From Lampris incognitus (Eukaryota; Chordata; Actinopteri; Lampriformes; Lampridae): a DNA stretch of 64,000 bases. Shown here piece by piece: positions 51,319 to 60,373 of this stretch. The stretch spans positions 1,902,797 to 1,966,796 of the forward strand of contig NC_079223.1 in assembly GCF_029633865.1 (NCBI RefSeq). Reading direction: 5' to 3'. Under the pieces are notes generated by a model. The model was not told where the DNA came from. It searched no databases and saw only the letters and a list, made by a program, of their open reading frames with translations. Made by a program: the position numbers and the translations under genes. Positions within the stretch are counted from its first letter, which is position 1, and every line of letters begins with the position of its first letter.

Positions 51319-51892
51319 AAGGTTACAGAACTGATGATGATGATGATGATGATGAGGAGGAGGATGATAAAGAGACATCATGAAAAAGGGACAATGGACT
51401 TATTGCTAAACACCATATCAACTTACAGAAAACAAACAAACATAACACAACCATAAACAAACAAAAAAGAAATAAAAAAATAAAGAAAAAATACCTCTTT
51501 TCCATGGTGGCAACGTCCTGGTGAAACCTTTCACCATGTTCCTCACTGGCTGCACCAAGACCAGCAAGGAAGAGGTCCAAGTGGGATGCAGAACATGCGT
51601 TTTCAATGACATGCTGCACTTCACGGTGTTGTGTGCTTTAAGCGTGTTGTCAAGCAGCTCAGGGCACTTGGTGCTCTGTAGTGGCCTAGAAAATTCTCAA
51701 CAACATCCTGAAATGCAGCACGGTGGCACAGTAGTTAACGCGGTCGCCTCACAGCAAGAAGGTCCTGGGTTCGAGCCCCGGGGTAGTCCAGCCTTGGGGG
51801 ACGTCCCGGGTCGTCCTCTGTGTGGAGTTCGCATGTTCGCCGCGTGTCTGTGTGGGTTTCCTCCGGGGGCTCCGGTTTCCTCCCACAGTCCA

Positions 51893-52733
51893 AAGACATG
51901 TAGGTCAGGTGACTCAAAGACATGTAGGTCAGGTGACTCAAAGACATGTAGGTCAGGTGACTCAAAGACATGTAGGTCAGGTGACCCAAACACATGTAGG
52001 TCAGGTGACTCAAAGACATGTAGGTCAGGTGACTCAAAGACATGTAGGTCAGGGGACTCAAAGACACGTAGGTCAGGTGACTCAGAGACATGTAGGTCAG
52101 GTGACTCAGAGACATGTAGGTCAGGTGACTCAAAGACATGTAGGTCAGGTGACCCAAACACATGTAGGTCAGGTGACTCAAAGACATGTAGGTCAGGGGA
52201 CTCAAAGACATGTAGGTCAGGTGACTCAAAGACATGTAGGTCAGGGGACTCAAAGACATGTAGGTCAGGTGACTCAAAGACATGTAGGTCAGGGGACTCA
52301 AAGACATGTAGGTCAGGTGACCCAAACACATGTAGGTCAGGTGACTCAGAGACATGTAGGTCAGGTGACTCAAAGACATGTAGGTCAGGGGACTCAAAGA
52401 CATGTAGGTCAGGTGACTCAAAGACATGTAGGTCAGGGGACTCAAAGACACGTAGGTCAGGTGACTCAGAGACATGTAGGTCAGGTGACTCAAACACATG
52501 TAGGTCAGGTGACTCAAAGACATGTAGGTCAGGTGACTCAAAGACATGTAGGTCAGGTGACTCAAACACATGTAGGTCAGGTGACTCAAACACATGTAGG
52601 TCAGGTGACTCAGAGACATGTAGGTCAGGTGACTCAAACACATGTAGGTCAGGTGACTCAAAGACATGTAGGTCAGGTGACCCAAACACATGTAGGTCAG
52701 GTGACTCAAAGACATGTAGGTCAGGTGACTCGG
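51893..52733 (+). repeat. 24-bp minisatellite with TGACTCA in most units
   Basis: Thirty-five units of ACATGTAGGTCAGGTGACTC AAAG. Common variants are GGGGACTC, GACCCAAACAC and ACTCAGAG. Because 24 is a multiple of three, frames of 300-460 codons stay open on both strands (TCRSGDSK, SPDLHVFE, HVGQVTQR). They are by-products and not genes. Confidence 0.97.
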
Positions 52734-52759
52734 CCGTACTAAATTGTCCGTAGTTATGA

Positions 52760-52762
<3 letters not shown>

Positions 52763-52794
<32 letters not shown>

Positions 52795-52827
52795 GTGGGG
52801 TGGGGTGGGGTGGGGTGGGGGTGGGCG
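52763..52827 (+). repeat. (TG)n followed by (GGGGT)n, G-quadruplex-prone
   Basis: A TG run then five or more GGGG blocks one base apart (about 52791-52822), which satisfies the G4 rule of four runs of three or more G with short loops. Confidence 0.85.
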
Positions 52828-53179
52828 GCCCTGTGGTGGCCTGGCGGTCTGTCCAGGGTGTCTCCCCGTCTGCCGTCCAGTGGCTGCTGGGATAGGCTCC
52901 AGCATCCCCGTGACCCTGAGTAGGATAAGCAGTTTGGATAATGGATGAATGAATCGTGCTAGTTTCTGTGCCCCGCTAGCAGATCTTCTAGGTCGCGGTC
53001 CCTGGCGACCTGTCTGATTTGTGGAGCAACCAGGAAGCCTCCCTTCATCTTGGCACCAGGTACGCTTTGGGACATTGTGTGAAACAGCAAAATCCACCCT
53101 GCTCTTTGTTCACTGCTTTCACAAAACGTTTCATCACCATGAGTTTTATATGAAGAGCAAACAGAAATGTCTTTGTTGG

Positions 53180-53600
53180 GGGGCGTCCGGGTGGCGTAGT
53201 GGTCTAGTCCGTTGCCTACCAACACGGGGATCGCCGGTTCGAATCCGCGTGTTACCTCCGGCTCGGTTGGGCGTCCCTACAGACACAATTGGCCGTGTCT
53301 GCGGGTGGGAAACCGGATGTGGGTATGTGTCCTGGTCGCTGCACTAGCGCCTCCCCTGGTCGGTCGGGGCGCCTTTCAGGGGGGAGGGGCAACTTGAAAA
53401 AATAGCGTGATCCTCCCACGCGCTACGTCCCCCTGGTGAAACTGCTCGCTGTCAGGTGAAAAGAAGCGGCTGGTGACTCCACATGTATGGGAGGAGACAT
53501 GTTATAGTCTGCAGCCCTCCCCGGATCAGCGGGGAGCGGGAGCGGGAGCGGGAGCGGGAGCGGGAGCGGGAGCGGGGGGGTAATTGTCCGGATACAAATA
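53180..53600 (+). mobile_element. SINE family A with target duplication, in the transposon relic
   Basis: Head GGCGTCCGGGTGGCGTAGTG, B box GGTTCGAATCCGC. The flanks TCTTTGTTGGG (53169-53179) and TCTGTGTTGGG (53601-53611) are near-identical. Near its 3' end a (GGGAGC)n hexamer run of about eight units replaces the usual GGGGCGGAGCAGAGACC segment. Confidence 0.85.
53531..53580 (+). repeat. (GGGAGC)n hexanucleotide repeat
   Basis: About eight GGGAGC units followed by a G7 run, inside the SINE-A copy. Encodes the Ala/Pro run seen in one - strand frame. Confidence 0.95.
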
Positions 53601-54327
53601 TCTGTGTTGGGTGGAGAAGTGGTTGATGCAGCAGCAGCAGCAGTCCTTTCTGCCCTGGTAGGGGACGCTTACGGAGCGGCCAGTTCTTTTGAATGTGACG
53701 TGACTCTGTAGCAGGGCGGGGCCATTCACACAGGAAACACCAGTACTTAGTGTAGCCGAGCTGCAGTCCTGCTAGCAGTGCCAATACTTTTACTACATCA
53801 CCACACATGTTCCAGTCGTAATTGTTGTACTGTATGTGTTTAAAAAACACTTCCATGTAACTGTAGGTTTCTTTCATGTGTACTGCAGAGCCGGTGGGTA
53901 CTGAAGGGTGGACTTTGTCATTGTGTAACAGGACAACTTTCAGGCTGAACTTGGATGAATCTCTAAAAAGACGCCATTGTTGTGGGTCATGTACACAACC
54001 CAAAGCCATGAACAATCCGTCAATGTTAGTGCAGAAACAGGTTGTCAACCTGCGTAAAGATGTTTGTCAAATGTTCTTGACGGTTCCTGAAAATAGAAAT
54101 CTTTGTACCTGGTGACAGCAAACCACATCTTTACGATCTTGAACCAAGCAGTTCTGCTTTAGCTTTTGACAAATCTAAGTTCCTGACCAGGTCATTTAAT
54201 CCTGGCTGTTATCAGATGAGGATAACCAGGCAAAAAGGCGTCAACATCTGGATCAGCGTCGTTTTCCACATCTGGTTCATGCGTTGAGGCATCTTCATCT
54301 GCCTCATCTAGGCTCCATGTTTTAGGG

Positions 54328-54462
54328 AGGTGTTCCTCATCCGATGAGAGGGTCTAAGGACAGGACGTTGTGTTGCTGTTAAGCCCACTGAGGCACATTT
54401 GTCATTTGTGATATTGGGCTATACGAATAAAATGGATTTGATTTGATTTGATTTGATTTGAT
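54328..54462 (+). mobile_element. L2-like LINE 3' tail, very short copy
   Basis: TCATCCGATGAGAGGGTCTA to TTTGTGATATTGGGCTATAC, then (GATTT)n. It is a strongly 5'-truncated insertion of the family at 15021 and 21952, in opposite orientation, inside the transposon relic. Confidence 0.85.
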
Positions 54463-54880
54463 GTCTCTGGTGGCTTCGGTACTGGCAAACTGTCATCATG
54501 TGGCACTGGTCTCATGGCTGAAGGCAGATTGGGGTATTCGATAGAAGCCAGAGACACAGACAGAAGTAACAGTCTGTCAACTGGTCCTTCTGTTCTCGCC
54601 ATATCATTGGGACTACAAGTGCCATTGACTTCCGATTACCACTGAGCCAAGCTGTCAGGTTGACTGCACATGTTGCACAACAAATGTGGGGAGTCCAGGG
54701 TTTCTCTTGCACCAGTTTGACATCTGAAGTAGCGCTCATAGGCTTTCTTAATAAGTGCAGTCATGGTGCGTCTTTGAGCCTTAAGCGTGTCCTCACCACA
54801 GATGCAACAGAATGTATTGCAGTTGCTGCAGCATCGACGAGACATTTCTGCTGTATTACATCTTTCTGAAGGCAATGAAT

Positions 54881-55517
54881 CCTGTTGTCAAGGACACTCA
54901 CTATGCTACTGCCTGAAGGACATGTGCATCAAGAGAGACGTGTAACAGCGGGGAATTTGTAGGTCTTGAAGGCATTGCAGTATTTTTTCTCATTCACGCA
55001 CTCTCTTTTTCTGTTTTCTGGACGTCGTGAGTCCCAGTCTCCATTGTCCAAAGACGGCTGTCTGAGTAGTGATCTGCCTTGTATTGTGACGGGTTAGAAG
55101 AGAAAGCTGAGAGATTCAAAGTTGCTGCTTATGGTGGAGAACACGCATCTGCGTGTGAATGGGCTGTCATCTCTCTGAACTTGGAAGGCGAAACCGTCTG
55201 TAATTATGTTCTAACTTCTCCAAAGGAGGTGGATCAGGTGCAGCTGGACTTGGTATCTATCCGTGAAGACGTGTCGCCTCTCATCCAAGAGGCTTCCTCA
55301 GTTCCTGCCTTCCTGACTAGGCCAAGCTAGTCTGACTGGCTGCTGATGAGACTCAGCATTTATCCTCTAGGAGTCGCTGTCAGAGCTATAGATGTCCATG
55401 GCTCTTTGTGTCCCGATGTTTACCAACGCCTGTCGCTAACAGAGCCATAGATATGTGTGGCTCTTTTATGTACCGACGTTATGGCCGCGCCCGTCGTTGT
55501 CAGAGCTATTGACGACG
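54881..55517. other. Old repeats, no gene
   Basis: 55200-55330 resembles a dispersed fish repeat (CCAAAGGAGGTGGATCAGGT, GAAGACGTGTCGCCTCTCAT). 55380-55515 has CAGAGCTATAGATG / CAGAGCCATAGATATG pairs, a tandem of about 60 bp. Confidence 0.45.
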
Positions 55518-55710
55518 GGCGCGGCCAGACTGACCAGAGGAGGCGCTAGTGCAGCGATCAGGACACATACCTACATCCAGCTTCCCACCTGCCGACACGG
55601 CCAGTTGTGTCTGTAGGGACACCCGAGCAAGCCGGAGGCAACACGGGAACTGGAATCGGTGATCCCCGTGTTGACAGGGAATGGACTAGACTACTCTGCT
55701 ACCCGCATGC
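55518..55710 (-). mobile_element. SINE family A, 5' part, reversed
   Basis: The complement reads TAGTCTAGTCCATTCCCTGT, ..GATCACCGATTCCAGTTCCC, TGTTGCCTCCGGCTTGCTCG, then CAGACACAACTGGCCGTGTC. Diverged, with a mutated B box. It is truncated at the 3' side. Confidence 0.75.
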
Positions 55711-55714
55711 CCTT

Positions 55715-56625
55715 TCCTCCCAGTTTTAACCACAGGCTTTGCAGATGTTAATTTCTGCCTGCGGATTGGGATAAGATGAATCAGACAGTGATCAGGGAGT
55801 CCCAGGGCTGCACGGGGGACCGAGATATAGGTTATAGGCTGAGGTTTGCTCTGTTAAAATCCCGAAGGGTAAGGAGTAGGGAGTCTGGATATTTGCGTGC
55901 CATGTTTGTAATTTGATCAGCCAGGTGTTTTAACACCTCTTTAACGCAGGCCTGGGTGGCACATATACGTCATCCATCCATCCATCCATCTATTATCCAA
56001 GCCGCTTATCCCGATAGGGGTGGCGGGGATGCTGGAGCCTATCCCAGCAGTCGCTGGGCGGCAGGCGGGGAGACACCCTGGACAGGCCGCCAGGCCATCA
56101 GAGGCATATACATAGACACCGACCAGAATAAATGATGAAGAGAAGGGTTTACAGTCAATGGAAAAGGTCTCTGCATGAGGGCTGCATGATTTCTTCAATA
56201 CTGTCACATCTATACACCGACCTTCATTTATGTAGAAGCGTATGCTCCCCCCCCCCCATAGCTCCGCTTGGCGGCCCGCTCGGAGGAGGTGGAACTGCGG
56301 CACATGAAGTTTACTGTCTGTGATGGACTCACTAAGCCAGCTCTCAGTGGGACACAGGGCGGCAGATCTGGACAAGTCCGAGTCCCGCCCGTTTGGGAGT
56401 AGCAGGTCGTCCATCTTGTTGGCCAGTCAGCGGGCATTGGCCAGGTGGACGGACGTGGGCGCCGCCCGCTGAGATGCGCGGTGAAACACCCGGTGAAACG
56501 CCCGGTGAAACACCCGGTGAAACGCCCGCTGTCCCACCAGTTTAACGACTTTCCCCTTCGGCGTCTTCCTCGTAGTCCGCACAGCGCTGCGCCGACCAAC
56601 ACCTCCTTTAACGGCCGCAAACATT
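55715..56625 (-). pseudogene. Rex1/CR1-like LINE, 5' part (ORF start and endonuclease)
   Basis: On the - strand: KGKVVKLVGQRAFHRVFHRA (with a 30-bp micro-tandem FHRVFHRA), HLANA, MDDLLLPNGRDSDLSRSAAL, TESWLSESITDSKLHVPQFH, GGGSIRFYINEGRCIDVTVL, FSIDCKPFSSSFILVGVYV. After the SINE-B piece at 55974-56103 the endonuclease continues (ADQITNMARKYPDSLLLTL, DF). Frameshifts are present. Same type as the LINE at 22751-25200. Confidence 0.75.
55974..56103 (-). mobile_element. SINE family B, 3' fragment inserted in the LINE
   Basis: (CATC)n tail, CCGCTTATCCC, GGATAGGCTCCAGCATCCCC reversed, CCTGTCCAGGGTGTCTCCCC. Short repeats CATATAC on both sides (about 55963 and 56104) fit a target duplication. Confidence 0.75.
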
Positions 56626-57480
56626 GTTTATGCCGTTTCTCATATGTTTTGTTTGCACATATTGTTTTTGTAGTTGATGAATGTTGATGGGTTTTGTATG
56701 AACACTCGGCAGGAAGTATGTTTACCTTCCAAGTTGTACCGGGACACGGGTCGTCGCTGCAGGAGAGAGGCGCAGCGGCCTGATGACAGCTGGCGTCTAC
56801 AAGCGGTACGCGGTGGTGCCCGTTTGGGGAGTTCCTGTTTGTTCGAGTGGGCTCCCCCCCTCTCTCCCCCCTTCCCCCCCCCCAGTTTGTGCTGCCGGCG
56901 CCGTAAGTTCTGTTTGGTGGCGCATGTGTATCTGTAGGGTCCTGCAGTTTGTGTGGGATATGGGTGGCTCACTCTGGACATGGCCGTGTATGTTCACAGT
57001 TGGACGGCGGACTTGATGAATAAAGCCAGGAGCCACAGGAGCAACAGGAGCGCCACGGGGGCGGCGTCTATTTCCTGGAGGGAGTGATAGTCGACCTCGG
57101 ACCTGCGTGAACTTTCCCGAACCTGCTCGTACCCGCCAGCTGGTGAAGACGGGACATACAGGTAAGCCACTGTTTCGTGTCCAGCACGCACAGGTCCCGG
57201 GGTTTGTCCAGACAGGTGTCCATGAGCCAGGCACTAAAGTTTGTGTTGTGAGAGGCGACGCAAGGGGTGAGAGACTGGAGGGACGGCGTGCAGCCTCTGA
57301 CAATAACAGCGTTTCACCACATGTGAAGGGGCATTGATGTCATTGATTTATTGGCACTTGGTGTATATTGATCATTCATTATTCAGCTGAAGAAAGGTAA
57401 CTGATTACTTTGGAAAAGAAGGAAATATCTAGTGTACATTTAAGTAAGCTAACATTTGGAAGGAAGTTTTCTGTTCATGG
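56626..57480. other. Probable LINE 5' region or unassigned
   Basis: GC-rich, with C-runs at 56856-56884. Open frames on both strands have no recognisable domain. It may be the untranslated leader of the LINE on the - strand. Confidence 0.35.
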
Positions 57481-57484
57481 TTCA

Positions 57485-57612
57485 ATACTGTAGCGAATTC
57501 GGGGGACAACGTAACCACAGGAACTGCCGCGGCCGGGAAGCGAACCCGTATCGCCTGCACCGCAGCAGACACCGCTAACCGCTCGACTAAAGGGTCAGAC
57601 CCGCCAGCCAGC
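57485..57612 (-). mobile_element. tRNA-derived SINE family C, reversed
   Basis: The complement reads GTCGAGCGGTTAGCGGTGTC, GATACGGGTTCGCTTCCCGG, GTTACGTTGTCCCCCGAATT, CGCTACAGTATTGAACC. Same block order as 26762-26885. A-box and B-box (GGTTCGCTTCCC) are recognisable. Confidence 0.7.
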
Positions 57613-57737
57613 GTGTCTTATCCATGCACATTACAATATTGTTATATGCCGGTCCATTGAATTGTTGTCATAAGGACATTTGTCAACTGTAATTGGCTTT
57701 GTAATGCGTTCAAGCCTTTATCTTTCCTTTCCTTTAA

Positions 57738-57938
57738 TAGGGGTGGGCAATCTTATCCGGGAAGGGCCGTGTGGGTGAAGGTTTTTGTTCCAACCCAGCA
57801 GCGACACGCCTGATCCCTCTAAGCAACCAGGAGAGTCCTGGCTGAGGAACCTGATTAGGAGACATAGGTGTGGAGCTGCTGGGCTGGAACAAAAATCTTC
57901 ACCCACACCGGCCCTTCCCGGACAAGATTGCCATAGTC
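57738..57938. mobile_element. Foldback MITE of about 200 bp
   Basis: GGGTGGGCAATCTTATCCGG, GAAGGGCCGTGTGGGTGAAG and TTTTTGTTCCA at the left are mirrored by TGGAACAAAAATCTTCACCC, ACACCGGCCCTTCCCGGACA and AGATTGCC at the right. About 60 bp of stem with a 75-bp loop. No ORF. Confidence 0.8.
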
Positions 57939-57947
57939 TAGCCTATT

Positions 57948-58208
57948 CACTTGAGCCTGTTCACTTGAGTCTGTTCACTTGAGCCTGTTCACTTGAGCCT
58001 GTTCACTTGAGTCTGTTCACTTGAGCCTGTTCACTTGAGCCTGTTCACTTGAGCCTGTTCACTTGAGCCTGTTCACTTGAGCCTGTTCACTTGAGCCTGT
58101 TCACTTGAGCCTGTTCACTTGAGCCTGTTCACTTGAGCCTGTTCACTTGAGCCTGTTCACTTGAGCCTGTTCACTTGAGCCTGTTCACTTGAGCCTGTTC
58201 ACTTGAGT
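57948..58208 (+). repeat. 14-bp minisatellite CTTGAGCCTGTTCA
   Basis: About 18 nearly identical units. The junction reads TTCACTTGAG. Two units carry GTCTG instead of GCCTG. Starts directly after the foldback MITE. Confidence 0.95.
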
Positions 58209-58264
58209 ATTTTTGTGAGGATATTCGTTGTTAACTACACTGCTTATTTCATGTGAGACAGGTT

Positions 58265-59480
58265 AAATGTGTACAGGTAATTTCCAACTAATTCAAAATG
58301 TCCCAAACAAGTGAAGAGACTCAGTGTGTTGTAGCTGCTGTAGAACAAGCGGCAGAGCCAGAGCAGACAGATGGCTCTAGAGTTGTATAAGCAGTACAGT
58401 CTGAAAAGCCTCGTACAGGTGAAAGAGCCTGCACATTAACAGCAAAGGGAAAAGAATTTCAGAAAGAAAAATTGAAAGGGCTACTACTTGACTTTGACAG
58501 TATTTATGAATGCTGGAAAGCTCTAACTAAGGTGGCTAAAAAAAATCTGTAATAAAACAGGATTCCAGTAACATCCTACAAGAACACATCAGCACTATTC
58601 AGAAGGAATTATCTGAACTGAATATTGTTTATGATGAATACGGAAGGACTGACAGCCCAGCTCACGACATGTGCCGCAAGCTGGACAGGTGTGAATCAGT
58701 CACTAGGATTGTCATACAGAATGCTCAGTCTCAAATTCAAGGAATAAAGGAGGAACTGATTTGGCCTGATGCCAGCTCTGTATTCACATCTTCATCTTCC
58801 AGTGTTTCCCCCCTAGCCTCTAATTGCTCTAACGCTAATTCCATTTGCTCCAATGTAGCCTCAGTCAAAAGACAAGAGGCTGCTGCTGAGTATGCAGCTA
58901 CGCGAGCTGCATACTCAGCAGTTGAAGTTGAAGATTATTATAGCAGTTATTGAATATTATGGCTGAACAAGAGCACCACCAAGATAAACTGTAAAGACTC
59001 GAAACTGAAGATGAGCTGATACTTGCAGACCAAGAAGCAGCACATTAACTTGCCGGCTTCAAGGAGAAAACAAAGAGAAAGAAACAGCAAGAAGAGAATG
59101 CTGCAAGAAAAAAGTCTGTAGAAGACTTGATAAGAGAGCTTGGGCATTTGGAGGAGTTGGAAAGGCTGAATGCAGCCAGAGCCAGACCAAGGCTTCAAGT
59201 CTATGATGAAAATGATTTCTATCAAGACCAAGGACTTGCACCACAGAACTCTGAACTGCCTACAGTACTGTGAGCAATTAACCGGGTGAACCCTGTGTAT
59301 CAGCACACACAACCACTAAGAGTTGTGGCTCCAAGAAGTGTGCTTCAAGATAACAAGTCTGCTGCTAAAATAAGTAGCCTACTCAACTGCTATGACAGCT
59401 TAAAAGGGGAAAAGACCGCCCCCTTCAGGGCCTTGGCCAATGAGCATTGCAATCCTCCTATGGTTCCTTGCCAGTAGCGT
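58265..59480 (+). pseudogene. Retroelement gag-like ORF, degenerate
   Basis: One protein order with several stops: MSQTSEETQCVVAAVEQAAE, TAKGKEFQKEKLKGLLLDFD, NIVYDEYGRTDSPAHDMCRK, VKRQEAAAEYAATRAAYSAV, EDLIRELGHLEELERLNAAR, RLQVYDEND, then SSLLNCYDSLKGEK and CNPPMVPCQ. The coiled-coil, Glu/Lys/Ala-rich pattern matches gag-like ORFs of fish retrotransposons (BEL/Pao or gypsy type). No pol follows. A host gene is unlikely because of the stops at 58387, 58550, 58951 and 58991. Confidence 0.55.
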
Positions 59481-59919
59481 GGAACTGTCTCATCTCCAAT
59501 TTGAGCATGAAGTGTTTTGGGACAGGCCCAAAACATAATCACTGATGATCAAAACCAGTCATCACTGATTACTTTCAGTTAATAAACATGTTGCTGTGTC
59601 ACTGGCACAAAACCATTTCCTGGGTTTCATCAAAAAAAATCTGTCAAAATTTTTAGTCGTTTCAAACTACACGTCAGTGTAAACAAGAAGATGTTAGTCA
59701 GAGGCCGGGTTCATCTTGGTGACTGTTGCTCTACGGTAGACTTCTTGTTTGCTGCCATGAAAAACTTTCTCATGGGCATATGATGATGAAACAACTGATT
59801 TAAGTCAACAGAAAAGAATCAAAGTTAGGAAATTGATTGACTTTTCAGTCAACTGCTGTAGTCAATATAGCACATGACCTCCAACAAAGCCGCAGGAATA
59901 TATATACCTTCTCCCTCAC
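59481..59919. other. No gene recognised
   Basis: Unique-looking sequence. If the exon at 59920-60264 belongs to a - strand gene, this is its next intron or 3' part. Confidence 0.4.
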
Positions 59920-60264
59920 CTCCTCCTCCACCAGTCCCTTCATTTTCTGAGAAGAGACCTGCGAAACCTCCTTTCTTCTCTTCCTTCTTGTCATCACCAA
60001 AAGAAAGGAGTCCAGCCAGGCCGCCCTCTTTCTCATCCTCTTTCTTCTTGTCATCACCAAAAGAAAGGAGTCCAGCCAGGCCGCCCTCTTTCTCATCCTC
60101 TTTCTTCTTGTCATCACCGAAAGAAAGGAGTCCAGCCAGGCCGCCCTCTTTCTCATCCTCTTTCTTCTTGTCATCACCGAAAGAGAAGAATCCTCCTTTC
60201 TCCTCTTCCTCCTTCTTACTGTCTCCTGACAGAAAGTCCTTCACTTTGTCTTTGGCAACATCGG
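59920..60264 (-). CDS. Exon of an unidentified gene with Lys/Asp/Glu-Gly repeats
   Basis: On the - strand, acceptor CTTTTTTTCTGCAG|CC and donor GGAG|GTGAGG bound 345 nt. Translation: DVAKDKVKDFLSGDSKKEEE, EKGGFFSFGDDKKKEDEKEG, then three 19-20-residue repeats GLAGLLSFGDDKKKEDEKEG with a last variant GGFAGLFSENEGTGGG. The 60-bp units are nearly identical in DNA. Charged linkers alternate with small hydrophobic motifs (GLLSFGDD). The protein is not recognised, and no flanking exon was found in the window (upstream exons would lie above 60264, where a Tc1-like element and other repeats follow). It could also be a relict. There is no signal peptide or membrane segment. Confidence 0.5.
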
Positions 60265-60373
60265 CTGCAGAAAAAAAGAGGCAGTTACTTCTTTGTGGCC
60301 ACAACATCACAGCAAACTCAATGTTTAGACTTTCACTTCCTGTTTGCTAAAACACTATCATTTAACTGAAGTA

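Larger units (their letters stand above)
51716..52944 (+). mobile_element. SINE family B with an internal 35-copy minisatellite
   Basis: Head GGTGGCACAGTAGTTAACGC, GGTCGCCTCACAGCAAGAAG and B box GGTTCGAGCCCC. Body TGTGTGGAGTTCGCATGTTC, CTCCCACAGTCCAAAGACATG. The 24-bp array follows (51893-52733), then ACTAAATTGTCCGTAG, a (TG)n and (GGGGT)n stretch, GGGATAGGCTCCAGCATCCC and GGATAATGGATGAATGAATC. It has inserted into the transposon relic around it. Confidence 0.85.
51320..54880 (-). pseudogene. DNA-transposon-type ORF relic broken by two SINEs and a LINE tail
   Basis: Read 3'-to-5' along the window, one protein order is recovered on the - strand. 54880-54480: NTFCCICGEDTLKAQRRTMT with C-x2-C pairs, then YPNLPSAMRPVPHDD. 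54060-53610: FCTNIDGLFMALGCVHDPQQ, SSKFSLKVVLLHN, NMCGDVVKVLALLAGLQLGY, CFLCEWPRPATES. 53165-52960: LHIKL, FVKAVNKEQGGF, KMKGGFLVAPQIRQVARDRD. 51715-51320: SASHLDLFLAGLGAASEEHG and ERFHQDVATMEKRY. I recall this protein as a multi-copy family in animal genomes, probably transposon-borne, but I cannot name the superfamily. Frameshifts and stops are present throughout. Confidence 0.65.

Noticed and set aside
51716-51780. A tRNA gene with B box GGTTCGAGCCCC
   Set aside because: It is the head of SINE family B, which is present in several copies with the same downstream body.
51521-53097. 410- and 466-codon open frames with SPDLHVFE or TCRSGDSK repeats
   Set aside because: They run through a SINE and its 24-bp array on both strands. 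Flanking codons come from SINE head and tail.
59849-60310. Full 153-codon frame beyond the exon borders
   Set aside because: The ends lie outside good splice sites (acceptor at 60265-60266, donor at 59918-59919). Only the part between them has the repeat pattern.
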